Origin: an uncultured Oscillospiraceae bacterium
GTDB taxonomy: Bacteria > Bacillota > Clostridia > Oscillospirales > Oscillospiraceae
Reading direction: 5' to 3'
Assembly (NCBI GenBank): GCA_934561175.1
Contig: CAKTFW010000032.1
Location: forward strand, 1-16,618
DNA length: 16,618 nucleotides
Part shown: piece by piece, positions 6,952 through 15,595 of the stretch
Layout of the letters: the number at the start of each line of letters is the position of its first letter
How positions within the stretch are numbered: position 1 is the first letter of the stretch
Program-made: the position numbers and the translations under genes
The notes under the pieces: generated by a model
What the model was told of the DNA's origin: nothing
Databases searched by the model: none
Seen by the model: the letters and a program-made list of their open reading frames with translations, nothing else

Positions 6952-6991
6952 CTCCGCATAAAAATGACTTGGTTCCCCAGCCTATGCGGAG
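6952..6991 (-). promoter_or_regulatory. Hairpin enclosing the murA ribosome binding site
   Basis: On the minus strand CTCCGCATA (6991-6983) pairs perfectly with TATGCGGAG (6960-6952) across a 22-nt loop. The 3' arm contains most of the murA GGAGG (6955-6951). Folding would hide the ribosome binding site and lower murA translation, unless ribosomes finishing murG (stop at 6999) or another factor open it. Confidence 0.55.
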
Positions 6992-6998
6992 TGATCCG

Positions 6999-8123
6999 TT
7001 ATTGTCCCTCAGCTAATTGCAAAATCGTCTGATAAATTCGTTCCGTTGCGTCCAGAACCGCCATGTCCTGCAGCGCATGCCGCATGGAATCCGTGCGCTG
7101 CGGATCCGCCAGCAACGACTGTACTGTCTCAAACAGAACATCGCCGCTGCATTCTGCTTCGCGAATGACCACCGCCGCGCCGCGCTGCTCCAGCACGCGC
7201 GCGTTTTTTTCCTGATGATTATCCGTCACATTTGGTGATGGCACCATAATACACGGTGTCGCAGAGGCCGTCACCTCGCTGATCGTAGAGGCACCCGCAC
7301 GGCAGATAATCAAATCCGCCGCCGCCATTACCAGCGGCATATCGTAAATATATTCCCGCATATCAATCACCGGATGTGCGGACAGATCGATCCCCATCTC
7401 CCGCACAAGCTCCGGCATCCACCGCCATCCGAACGACCCGGTTGCGTGGATGTGGTAAAACGATTCCTGCGCCATTTCCAGCTGCATGAACCGTGCAATT
7501 TTCTTATTCATTTCCCGCGCGCCCAAACTGCCCCAATAGGAAACCACAAGCGGACGGTTATCCAACCCCAGTTTTTCACGCGCTTCCTGCTTTTTCTGAT
7601 ATAGAAATTCCTCGCGTACCGGCGTGCCGGTGACGACTGTGCGCTCCGGATGACTGTAAAGCTGTCTGCTCTCTTCAAAAGAAACCATAATACGGTCAAC
7701 CTTATCGGCTACCAATCGTGTTGCAAGCCCCGGTACCACATTGGACTCATGTACCGCCGTCGGAATTTCCTTTCGAATGCCCTCACGCAGCGCCGGAAAA
7801 CTGGCGTATCCGCCAGTCCCAACAATTACATCCGGCTCAAATTGTTCTATGATCTTTGCCGCTTTCCGCAGGGAGTTTACAATGCGGCAGCCCGTCACCA
7901 AATTGTGGAAAATCCCTGCAGGCGTCATTCGACGCTGCAGGTTGGAGATTTTAACCGTTTCCAGCCGGAAGCCTTCCCGCGGCACCAAATCTTTTTCCAT
8001 CCCGTCTTCTGCGCCGATAAACAGAATCTGCGCATCCGGCTTTCGCTCCTGCAGCATTCGTGCTACTGCGATGGCCGGGTTGATATGTCCACCCGTACCG
8101 CCGCAGGTAAAAATCACTTTCAT
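6999..8123 (-). CDS. murG: Lipid II synthase glycosyltransferase MurG
   Basis: MurG adds GlcNAc from UDP-GlcNAc to lipid I, giving lipid II, on the inner face of the membrane. The 374-residue GT-B protein starts with CGGTGGHINPA (7-17), the N-terminal glycine-rich loop with the conserved His13. The acceptor-side segment HESNVVPG follows in the first half. The C-terminal UDP-GlcNAc domain has CRAGASTISE and PSPNVTDNHQEKNA, matching the usual R-x-G-A-x-T-x-x-E and D-x-Q-x-x-N-A motifs. No transmembrane helix is evident, as expected for a peripheral protein. The ATG has GGAGGG upstream, and the gene begins 16 nt after ftsW. Confidence 0.97.
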   Translation of the reverse strand: MKVIFTCGGTGGHINPAIAVARMLQERKPDAQILFIGAEDGMEKDLVPREGFRLETVKISNLQRRMTPAGIFHNLVTGCRIVNSLRKAAKIIEQFEPDVIVGTGGYASFPALREGIRKEIPTAVHESNVVPGLATRLVADKVDRIMVSFEESRQLYSHPERTVVTGTPVREEFLYQKKQEAREKLGLDNRPLVVSYWGSLGAREMNKKIARFMQLEMAQESFYHIHATGSFGWRWMPELVREMGIDLSAHPVIDMREYIYDMPLVMAAADLIICRAGASTISEVTASATPCIMVPSPNVTDNHQEKNARVLEQRGAAVVIREAECSGDVLFETVQSLLADPQRTDSMRHALQDMAVLDATERIYQTILQLAEGQ

Positions 8124-8139
8124 TGCCAGTCCCTCCGGT

Positions 8140-9270
8140 TCAGATCAGATTGTTGCTGCAATCGCGGGACATATCCAAAACCAATCCCATCTCAAAGAGC
8201 TGAATCAGCAATGCCGTACCGCCATAAGAGAAAAATGGAAGCGAAATGCCGGTTGCCGGCAGAAAATTTGTCACAACGCCAATATTGAAAAACACCTGAA
8301 GTGCCAACTGGGTCACAATGCCAGCCATTGCCAGGGAGGAAAATCGATCTTTCGCATGCAGCGCCAGCCAGATTCCCCGGATAATCAGCAGCATAAACAG
8401 CAGCAGAACCAAGCCAGCGCCAACAAGCCCCAGTTCCTCGCAGACGATTGCAAAAATGTAATCGTTATGCTCTTCCGGCAGATACAGATATTTCTGCCGG
8501 CTCTTTCCAAGCCCCAGCCCCCAAAGGCCGCCGGAGCCAATCGCATAAAGTGACTGCAGAATCTGATAGCCAGAATCCGCCGGATCTGATTCCGGATCTC
8601 GCCAGGCTGTAATTCGCTCGCTCGCATATCCCCTGAACCGCAAATAGAGCAAAAGGCCAATCACCGCAATAATGCCAAGCAGCACAAACCATCTGCAGCG
8701 GGTACCGCCCATAAACATCATAGCTGCGCCGGTAGCGCCGATAATGATAATACAGGACAGATGTGGCTCCAGCGCCAGCAGCAAAAAGACGACTATCAGG
8801 ATAGCAGAAAACGGCATAACACCATAATGGAAAGTCTTCATCTTGTCGCCGTAACCGGAAATCAACGCCGCAAAGGTCAAAACCACCGCAAGCTTTGTAA
8901 TCTCCGACGGCTGAAAGGAAATACCAAACAAATTAATCCAACGCGTCGCACCCTTTTCCTCCGTACCGAACGCCAGAACTGCCACCAGCAAAAACAGCGA
9001 TACAATCAGCAGCGGCATCGACGCCTTCCGAATCCACTGTACCGGTACGCGTGTAACTGCCAGCATCACTACAATTCCAAATGCTGCAAATCCAGCCTGC
9101 CGGATAAAGAAATATGCGGCATTTCCATTCTCTGCATAGGCGCGCGCATAGCTTGCTGAAAACAGCATTACAAGGCCGCTGAACATCAACAGCAGTGTTA
9201 AAATCAAAAACGGCAGATCAATCATACCGCGCCGCATTGCCTGCTGCCGCAGCGTTTCCTTTTTTCTCAT
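8140..9270 (-). CDS. ftsW: SEDS peptidoglycan glycosyltransferase FtsW (SpoVE-like)
   Basis: This is a multi-pass SEDS protein that polymerises lipid II into glycan strands together with the class B PBP encoded nearby. The 376 residues hold about ten hydrophobic segments. Conserved blocks are GATRWINLFGISFQPSEITK (107-126), AWRDPESDPADSGYQ (222-236) and LGLGKSRQKYLYLPEEHNDYIF, where Asp270 matches the catalytic aspartate of the family. The end block is ATGISLPFFSYGG. Position in the dcw run favours FtsW or the sporulation paralog SpoVE over RodA; sequence alone does not separate the first two. The start at 9270 is chosen because AAAGGGG precedes it and hydrophobic segment 1 begins soon after. 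An upstream in-frame start at 9336 would lie inside mraY. Confidence 0.95.
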   Translation of the reverse strand: MRKKETLRQQAMRRGMIDLPFLILTLLLMFSGLVMLFSASYARAYAENGNAAYFFIRQAGFAAFGIVVMLAVTRVPVQWIRKASMPLLIVSLFLLVAVLAFGTEEKGATRWINLFGISFQPSEITKLAVVLTFAALISGYGDKMKTFHYGVMPFSAILIVVFLLLALEPHLSCIIIIGATGAAMMFMGGTRCRWFVLLGIIAVIGLLLYLRFRGYASERITAWRDPESDPADSGYQILQSLYAIGSGGLWGLGLGKSRQKYLYLPEEHNDYIFAIVCEELGLVGAGLVLLLFMLLIIRGIWLALHAKDRFSSLAMAGIVTQLALQVFFNIGVVTNFLPATGISLPFFSYGGTALLIQLFEMGLVLDMSRDCSNNLI

Positions 9271-9293
9271 GCGCCCGCCCCTTTCTCCAATTT

Positions 9294-10277
9294 TTAGTAT
9301 CTGCCAATCACGCCGAACCACGCCAACACGCAGCAAGCAATGGTAATCGCCGTGAATACACCGAAGATCTTTACTTCGCTCCAGCCGCCCATTTCGAAGT
9401 GATGATGAATCGGTGTCATGCGAAACACACGCTTGCCGTGCGTCAGCTTAAAATAAGTCACCTGGATCATCACTGAAAGCGTTTCACAGATATAGATTAC
9501 CCCGACCAGAATCAAAATCAGCGGCATATCCAGCGCAAACGCCAGGCCACAAACCGCACCACCGAGATACAGCGAGCCAGTATCACCCATGAATACGCGT
9601 GCCGGATGAAAATTATAACACAAAAACGCCGCAAGTCCACCAAAAAGCGCCATCGCATATTTGGCCACCGGTTCATCGCCCCAGCGAATCGCCACCAACG
9701 CAAAGAACAGCATCACCGGCATCGTAACACCCGTCGCCAGCCCGTCAATGCCGTCTGTCAAGTTCACCGCGTTCACCGCACCGACAATCACAAACACCGC
9801 AAAGAGCATATAGACCGCAACCGGGATCTCAAAGGTCACATTCCAAAAAGGAATATACAAATCACAGCTCAGGCGTCCACTTCGGTAGAGCGCCGTCAGA
9901 TAGAGGATTGCAACCACCAGCTGCAGCGCAGATTTCTGCAGTGCTGTCAGTCCCAGATTTCGTTTTTTCCGCACTTTGATATAATCATCAGCAAATCCGA
10001 TCAGGCCAAACGCCAGTGCAAAAAGGGAAATATAGATGATCGTCCAATCGCCCATCTGAATGGTCTTCCAATCCGCCGCAATCGCAAAGAGCGCCGCAAC
10101 AATGAAAATGATTCCGCCCATCGTTGGCGTACCCGCTTTTACATTGTGCCACTCCGGCCCTACTTCCCGAATCGACTGACCGGCTTTCATCGCCCGCAGC
10201 AGCGGAATCAGGTATCTTCCCAGTACCAGCGCAATCAAAAACGCGCTGATGCAGGTCAGCAGAATCATCCCCATCAT
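9294..10277 (-). CDS. mraY: Phospho-N-acetylmuramoyl-pentapeptide transferase
   Basis: MraY transfers phospho-MurNAc-pentapeptide from UDP to undecaprenyl phosphate, making lipid I in the membrane. The 327-residue polytopic protein carries the catalytic pair Asp97-Asp98 in GFADDYIK (94-101). It also has NLTDGIDGLA (172-181), FMGDTGSLYLGG (229-240) and the cytoplasmic HHHFE motif (291-295). The ATG overlaps the murF stop by 4 nt (ATGA), with GGAGG 10 nt upstream inside murF. Two further in-frame ATGs follow within four codons, so the exact start could shift slightly. The next gene is ftsW after 23 nt; murD, which usually lies between them, is not there. Confidence 0.97.
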   Translation of the reverse strand: MMGMILLTCISAFLIALVLGRYLIPLLRAMKAGQSIREVGPEWHNVKAGTPTMGGIIFIVAALFAIAADWKTIQMGDWTIIYISLFALAFGLIGFADDYIKVRKKRNLGLTALQKSALQLVVAILYLTALYRSGRLSCDLYIPFWNVTFEIPVAVYMLFAVFVIVGAVNAVNLTDGIDGLATGVTMPVMLFFALVAIRWGDEPVAKYAMALFGGLAAFLCYNFHPARVFMGDTGSLYLGGAVCGLAFALDMPLILILVGVIYICETLSVMIQVTYFKLTHGKRVFRMTPIHHHFEMGGWSEVKIFGVFTAITIACCVLAWFGVIGRY

Positions 10278-11674
10278 ACGCCTTCATCCTCCGTCGCACG
10301 CTGCGCCACCTGCTCTTCAAACATGGCAAGCACCTGCTCCATATGCATGCTCCGGCTGCCTTTGAACAATATGACATCCCCCGCCTGTGCGCGGTTCAGC
10401 AGCGTCTTGACCAGTTCCTCTTTCGTTGCAAAATGAATGGCATTGCGCTGTGCTGTTCCACCTGTCACAGCCCCGGTTACAATCCGGTTGGACACTTTCC
10501 CACAGGTCAGAATCAAATCTGCTTTCTGCGAAGCAATCCGCCCGATACGGTAATGCTCCGCCGCCGCGCGGTGACCAAGCTCCAGCATATCCCCCAGTAC
10601 CGCAATACGCTGCCCTTCCGTTTTTTTATCGCCCAAAATCCCCAACGCTACCGCAGTCGACTCCGGACCAGCATTATAGCAGTCGTCGATAATCGTAAAT
10701 CCATTCTGCTCATAAGTATTCAGGCGCATTGCCGCATTCGTAAAGTCATGCAGGGCATCCACAATCTCTTCCGGCGTAATTTTGCATTCCAGTGCTACGG
10801 TAATCGCTGCCAGCGCATTATAGACATTGTGCATTCCTTCCGTAGGCAGCCACACCGGAAATTCCTTACCGAATCCCTTCACGGTAAACTCTGTGTGTCC
10901 GTCACCAGATTCAATATGCTCAGCAATGACATCGCATTCCTTATTGCTGATGCCAAAGTACAGCATCCGGAACGGATATTTTCCCCGCAGATCCGTCAAC
11001 AACGGCTCGTCTCCATTGAAGACAATAACGCCTCCCGCCTGTAACCCCTCCAGGATTTCCAGCTTTGCCTGCAGAATTCCCTGGCGGCTGCCCAGATTTT
11101 CAATGTGCATGGTGCCGATATTGTTAATCACTGCCACATTCGGTCGTGCAATCCGTGTCAGATACGACATTTCCCCAAAATGGTTCATACCCATTTCCAG
11201 AACCGCAACCTCGCAGGAACGGTCCATATTCAAAATCGACAGCGGCAATCCAATCCGGTTGTTATAATTCTGCGGCGTTTTGCCAATCACATGGGATTTC
11301 CCCATAATTGCCGCCAGCATTTCTTTCGTCGTCGTCTTGCCAACACTGCCAGTAATCGCCAACACCTTCGCCCGCATAATAGAGCGGTAGCCCGAAGCAA
11401 TGCGTCCCAGTGCCGTCACCGTATCCTGCACCAGCACTGCTGGAATCTCCGGTGCCTGTGGCCGATCCACCAAAACCGCAGCCGCACCAGATTCCATAAC
11501 CGTCTGTACAAAATCATGGCCGTCGTTGCGCATTCCATGAATCGCTACATACATATCGCCTGCCGCCATCTGGCGGGAGTCCTTTGTAAATCCCGTTACA
11601 ACCACGCGCGCATGTTCTTTGGCAACCGTTCCATCGCACCATTTTGCAATCTGTGCCAGCGTAATGCCTTCCAT
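10274..11674 (-). CDS. murF: UDP-MurNAc-tripeptide:D-alanyl-D-alanine ligase
   Basis: MurF adds D-Ala-D-Ala to the UDP-MurNAc tripeptide with ATP, completing the cytosolic pentapeptide precursor. The 466 residues match the family. The N-terminal UDP-binding domain (about 1-100) holds FTKDSRQMAAGDMYVAI. The central ATPase domain starts with the P-loop ITGSVGKTTTK (107-117) and NYNNRIGLPLS (136-146), a MurF hallmark. The C-terminal domain has FTIIDDCYNAGPES and ends with a FKGSRSMHMEQV stretch typical of MurF. The start at 11674 is chosen although the reading frame stays open upstream into murE. It begins 4 nt after the murE stop, has a modest GGGGAAG site, and fits homologous N-termini. It is coupled to mraY by a 4-nt overlap. 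Confidence 0.96.
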   Translation of the reverse strand: MEGITLAQIAKWCDGTVAKEHARVVVTGFTKDSRQMAAGDMYVAIHGMRNDGHDFVQTVMESGAAAVLVDRPQAPEIPAVLVQDTVTALGRIASGYRSIMRAKVLAITGSVGKTTTKEMLAAIMGKSHVIGKTPQNYNNRIGLPLSILNMDRSCEVAVLEMGMNHFGEMSYLTRIARPNVAVINNIGTMHIENLGSRQGILQAKLEILEGLQAGGVIVFNGDEPLLTDLRGKYPFRMLYFGISNKECDVIAEHIESGDGHTEFTVKGFGKEFPVWLPTEGMHNVYNALAAITVALECKITPEEIVDALHDFTNAAMRLNTYEQNGFTIIDDCYNAGPESTAVALGILGDKKTEGQRIAVLGDMLELGHRAAAEHYRIGRIASQKADLILTCGKVSNRIVTGAVTGGTAQRNAIHFATKEELVKTLLNRAQAGDVILFKGSRSMHMEQVLAMFEEQVAQRATEDEGV

Positions 11675-11678
11675 GTCA

Positions 11679-13139
11679 TCACTTCCCCAGTCGTAATTCC
11701 TCCAGATGTGCGGCAACCTCTTCCCGCTCATCCAGATGCGTCTTTTCTGTACCGATAATCTGATAATCCTCATGGCCTTTTCCACAGAGCACAACAATAT
11801 CGTCCGGCTCTGCATGGTCCATTGCCCAGCGGATCGCCTTGCGGCGATTCTCCTCCACATAGTAGGGCGTTTTACAATCGCGCATTCCGTCCAGAATCTG
11901 TGCAATAATGCTATTCGGATCCTCCGTCCGCGGATTATCCGAAGTTACAACCACAAAATCTGCAATCTCCGCCGCGATCCGCCCCATAATCGGCCGCTTG
12001 ATCGGGTCGCGGTCGCCGCCGCACCCAAACACCGCAATCGTTCTCCCTTTGCAGAAGCCCTTCACCGATTTGAGCACATTCTCCAGTCCATCCGGTGTGT
12101 GAGCATAATCAATCAGCACCGTATAGGGCATTCCCGGTGTCGGCACAACCTCCACACGCCCCTTGACGCCATGCGCCTGCCGGAGTGCCTGTGCAATCTC
12201 TGCCAACGGAATTCCAAAGCCCATGGCCGCGCCAATTACCGCCATTGCATTATAAACCGTGAACCCGCCAGGGATGCCAAGCTCAAATCGGCAGATTTCA
12301 TTGCCAGTCACAACATCCATCTCGATGTGATCTGAACGCAGCTTGATAAATCTGGCCGTCAGCGTTGCGTCATTGCGCTCAGCCGAATAGGTCGTACAGC
12401 TGCAGGTACTCTTCCGCATCATATAAGTGGAGGCTGGGTCATCCAGATTGAACACACCCTTTTTGCAACGGGTAAACAGCATCGTCTTTGCGTCCCGATA
12501 AGCCTCCATCGTCTTATGGAAATCCAGATGATCCTGTGTCAGGTTTGTAAAAATACCCGTATCGAATTGGATTCCCTCCACACGCCCCAACACAAGCGCA
12601 TGGGATGAGACCTCCATAATCACATGCGTGCATCCAGCATCCCGCATCTGGCGGAACAAGCGCTGCAGCTCATAGCTTTCCGGGGTTGTGCGCTCTGTTG
12701 GCAGCGCCGCATCACCAATCATATTCTGAATCGTACCGATCAGGCCCACCTTCGCCTGCAGGGTCTGTTCCAGTACTGTCTTCAGCAAATAAGTGACTGT
12801 CGTTTTACCATTGGTACCCGTCACACCGATCATCGTCATTTCATCCGCCGGATGCCCAAACCAGTTCGCAGATACAATTGCCAGTGCTTTCCGGCTGTCG
12901 TCCGTCTGCAAATATGGCACCGAGCCCTTCGGTGCTTTTTCGCAGAGCACCGCAACCGCCCCCGCCTGCAGTGCTGCCGGAATAAATTTATGTCCATCTG
13001 CCGCAAAACCGGAAATTGCCACAAACAGATCACCTGGCTTTGTCAAACGAGAGTCGTAACTCACGCCTGTAATTTCCATTTCCGGATTCAGATTTCCCGC
13101 CTGCACAATAACGCCCTGCAACAGTTCTGACAGTTTCAT
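11679..13139 (-). CDS. murE: UDP-MurNAc-L-Ala-D-Glu:meso-DAP ligase
   Basis: MurE adds the third stem amino acid to the UDP-MurNAc dipeptide. The 486 residues show the P-loop GVTGTNGKTT (105-114), the segment EVSSHAL (176-182), and HLDFH (204-208) followed by YRDAK, where Lys218 fits the carbamylated lysine of Mur ligases. The specificity motif DNPR (401-404) is the meso-diaminopimelate type, so the wall should be DAP-type (A1-gamma), which is inferred from the family. LCGKGHEDYQ lies near the end. The start at 13139 is favoured over an in-frame GTG at 13148 because AAAGGAG (13154-13148) lies 8 nt upstream and overlaps that GTG. It follows ftsI by 27 nt. Confidence 0.96.
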   Translation of the reverse strand: MKLSELLQGVIVQAGNLNPEMEITGVSYDSRLTKPGDLFVAISGFAADGHKFIPAALQAGAVAVLCEKAPKGSVPYLQTDDSRKALAIVSANWFGHPADEMTMIGVTGTNGKTTVTYLLKTVLEQTLQAKVGLIGTIQNMIGDAALPTERTTPESYELQRLFRQMRDAGCTHVIMEVSSHALVLGRVEGIQFDTGIFTNLTQDHLDFHKTMEAYRDAKTMLFTRCKKGVFNLDDPASTYMMRKSTCSCTTYSAERNDATLTARFIKLRSDHIEMDVVTGNEICRFELGIPGGFTVYNAMAVIGAAMGFGIPLAEIAQALRQAHGVKGRVEVVPTPGMPYTVLIDYAHTPDGLENVLKSVKGFCKGRTIAVFGCGGDRDPIKRPIMGRIAAEIADFVVVTSDNPRTEDPNSIIAQILDGMRDCKTPYYVEENRRKAIRWAMDHAEPDDIVVLCGKGHEDYQIIGTEKTHLDEREEVAAHLEELRLGK

Positions 13140-13166
13140 TTGCTCCACTCCTTTGTTCCCGCAGTT

Positions 13167-15494
13167 TTAATCCTGCGCGCTGTAATCAATGAATTCTACG
13201 GTAATCACCGTACCGCGTTCCGCCATCGTACCTGCTGTAATGCTCTGATTTGCAGCAACAACGGTACCACCGCCTGCAGTCGCGCCCTTTAGCTTCAAAT
13301 ACAATCCGGCGTTTGTTATCGCCGTATTTGCATTCTCAATTGACATACCCGTCACATTCGGCACCTGCACCAATTCCACCGGTTTCGTTTCGCCAAGATA
13401 GAGCACCACTGTCGATTCGCCCGGAATTGTACTGCCGCTCGACGGCGTCTGATCTGTCACAGTGTCCCCGTCGCCGACCGTGCGGTACTTCAGGCCCGCA
13501 TTCTGCAGCAGCTTGGCCGCTTCCTCTTCTGTCTTGCCAATCACATACGGCACATTTACATCCACCAGATGCATATCTGCATCCGCATAATCCGGCTCCA
13601 CGCCAAAATACGGCAACAGATCTGAAAATACATCTGCCACTGTCGGCGCCGCCATAACACCGCCGGAAATATAGATTCCCGTTGCAGTGCTCGGTGTATC
13701 CAGAGCCACCAGAACAATATACTGCGGATCGTCCATTGGTGCAACACCTACAAAGGACACGATTTTATCCTCTACCGGCTGACCATATTCGTCATATTCG
13801 TCAATTTTTTCTGAGGTGCCAGTCTTTCCACCAATCCGGTAGCCCGTCACCTTCGCATTTTTCGCAGTTCCCTGCGTGACAACCGACTCCATCAGTTCGC
13901 ACATTGTCCGGGAAGTCGACTCGCTGATTACCTGGCGTAAAACCGTCCGGTCGTTTTTCAGCACTGTCGCACCGTTTGCATCCTGCACTTCCGAGACAAT
14001 ATATGGCTCCAACAAATAGCCGCCATTGACCACCGCAGAAATCGCCCGCACCAGCTGAATCGGCGTTACCTTGAAGGTCTGCCCAAAGGAAGCCGAAGTC
14101 AACGATGCATAACTATTGGGATCTGCCAGCACACCCTCCGAGAAAAACAGGCCGGAGGATTCGCCAGGCAAGTCAATTCCAGTTCGTTCCATCAAACCGA
14201 AAGCATCCACATATTCATACAACTCTGTACCGCCAAGGGCAATGCCGATGTCTGCAAATGCAATATTGCAGGAATTCTGCAATGCCTGTGCCGTCGTCTG
14301 GCTGCCATGTCCTTCATGCTTCCAGCAATTCAGCGCTTCCACACGGCCTTTTATCATGGTCTGGCCGCCGCAATAGAAGCTGCTGTCCAATGTCACTGCG
14401 CCCTCTTCCAACGCAGATGCCAGCGTAATCGTCTTAAAGGTCGAGCCCGGCTCGTAGCCGTCTGATACGCAACGGTTGCGCCACTGACTCAGACGCGCCG
14501 CCGCTACGCCGTCGTTATAGGCATCAATCGCCTCCTGATAAGCTTCGCTTCCCTCCGGCAGTGCCATTGCCTTTTGATACAGTTCCTCCAGCTCCGCAGA
14601 GCGAACTTCATCATAAATTTCCAGATAATTATTGGGGTCATAACCGCCAAGCGTTGCCATACCCAATACTTCGCCGGTTTTGACATCCATCACCAAGCCA
14701 AAGGCACCGTTCTGCACATCATATTCTTCAATGGCCGCCTGCATATTTTTTTCCAGATAATATTGCACTGTGGAATCAATGGTCAAAATGACACTGTCAC
14801 CATCGGACGCCTCATAATATTTTTCAAATTGATACAGCATTTCCGAGCCACGGTTGCCCTCTGTTTTAATAATTTCGCCCGCCGTTCCTTCCAGATAGTT
14901 GTCATACCGCACCTCAATTCCCTCTGCGCCTACACTGTCTGTATTCACAAACCCAAGGACCTGCGACGCCAGCGTCCCGGACGGGTAATAACGCTTGGTG
15001 TCCGGTTCCAGATGAATGCCAGAAAGCTTGTTGTCATTGATAAAAGTACGAACCTGCTCACTGAGATCTGCATCAATCTTCCGCTTAATGACCTTGTAGC
15101 GCATTTCCGTATCTGCCGCCTGCTTCAGGATCCAACTCTCATCCACATCCAGAATTTTCGCCAGGCCAGATGCAATCAACGCCACATCCTGATTTTGCTT
15201 TGCAATCTCATTGGGATCCAGAAAAACATTTTCCACACTGGCCGAAATTGCCAGAATATTCATATTGCGATCGTAAATCGTGCCACGCGACGCCGTCACC
15301 CGCGTGCTGCGGGTCTGGTTGGCCATTGCAAGGCCCTCATAATGATCATGTTTGACAATCATGACCTGATACAGCGTCCAGAACAGCGGCAAAAACAGGA
15401 TGATTCCGCAGATCAGCAGCATCGCAACCATGCGCCAGTTAATTGTTCGTCCATTCTTTTCCGTTCCATTGCCAGGTGCTTTTTTTGCTTTCAT
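13167..15494 (-). CDS. ftsI: Class B penicillin-binding protein, FtsI/SpoVD type, with two PASTA domains
   Basis: This septal transpeptidase cross-links new peptidoglycan and works with FtsW. The 775 residues include a cytoplasmic tail (1-20), one membrane anchor (about 21-46), and a pedestal domain from about 60 with SRGTIYDRN (69-77). In the transpeptidase domain the catalytic motif is S351-TFK, then SCN (408-410) and KTG (557-559). Two PASTA domains close the protein (about 643-702 and 708-769). Before the active-site motif there is a roughly 40-residue helical, charged insertion (about 292-333). B. subtilis PbpB has two PASTA domains and SpoVD has one, so either name could apply; no second paralog is visible in the window. 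The GGGAGG site lies only 4-5 nt before the ATG. Two hairpins lie in the 101-nt leader gap. Confidence 0.96.
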   Translation of the reverse strand: MKAKKAPGNGTEKNGRTINWRMVAMLLICGIILFLPLFWTLYQVMIVKHDHYEGLAMANQTRSTRVTASRGTIYDRNMNILAISASVENVFLDPNEIAKQNQDVALIASGLAKILDVDESWILKQAADTEMRYKVIKRKIDADLSEQVRTFINDNKLSGIHLEPDTKRYYPSGTLASQVLGFVNTDSVGAEGIEVRYDNYLEGTAGEIIKTEGNRGSEMLYQFEKYYEASDGDSVILTIDSTVQYYLEKNMQAAIEEYDVQNGAFGLVMDVKTGEVLGMATLGGYDPNNYLEIYDEVRSAELEELYQKAMALPEGSEAYQEAIDAYNDGVAAARLSQWRNRCVSDGYEPGSTFKTITLASALEEGAVTLDSSFYCGGQTMIKGRVEALNCWKHEGHGSQTTAQALQNSCNIAFADIGIALGGTELYEYVDAFGLMERTGIDLPGESSGLFFSEGVLADPNSYASLTSASFGQTFKVTPIQLVRAISAVVNGGYLLEPYIVSEVQDANGATVLKNDRTVLRQVISESTSRTMCELMESVVTQGTAKNAKVTGYRIGGKTGTSEKIDEYDEYGQPVEDKIVSFVGVAPMDDPQYIVLVALDTPSTATGIYISGGVMAAPTVADVFSDLLPYFGVEPDYADADMHLVDVNVPYVIGKTEEEAAKLLQNAGLKYRTVGDGDTVTDQTPSSGSTIPGESTVVLYLGETKPVELVQVPNVTGMSIENANTAITNAGLYLKLKGATAGGGTVVAANQSITAGTMAERGTVITVEFIDYSAQD

Positions 15495-15520
15495 GGTGCC
15501 TCCCGATTCAATCTACGAAG

Positions 15521-15549
15521 TATGGCGTCGGGAGCCAACCGACGCCATA
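15521..15549. repeat. Perfect 11-bp inverted repeat upstream of ftsI
   Basis: The arms TATGGCGTCGG (15521-15531) and CCGACGCCATA (15539-15549) enclose 7 nt. No T run follows on the minus strand, so it is unlikely to terminate transcription. It lies 27 nt before the ftsI start. It could be an RNA stability or processing element, or an operator. Confidence 0.8.
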
Positions 15550-15555
15550 ACGGGT

Positions 15556-15576
15556 CAGGCAGGGATGTCCCGCCTG
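15556..15576. repeat. Second hairpin in the ftsL-ftsI gap
   Basis: CAGGC and GGG (15556-15564, with a bulged A at 15561) pair with CCC and GCCTG (15569-15576) around a 4-nt loop, giving 8 bp. It lies 6 nt from the larger hairpin at 15521-15549. No T run follows on the minus strand. Confidence 0.6.
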
Positions 15577-15595
15577 TTGTCATTCTATAAAAGCT

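Noticed and set aside
11675..11905. Upstream extension of murF reading into murE
   Set aside because: The extra residues look like an out-of-frame shadow of the murE C-terminus. The MurF domain begins at the ATG at 11674, directly after the murE stop.
14574..15590. Long plus-strand open frame opposite ftsI
   Set aside because: It lies wholly antisense to a well-supported PBP gene and shows no recognisable motif.
15495..15595. Sporulation sigma-E promoter upstream of ftsI, as for spoVD
   Set aside because: A CATACTTC segment is a weak -10 match, but no suitable -35 lies at the required distance, so the call is not supported.
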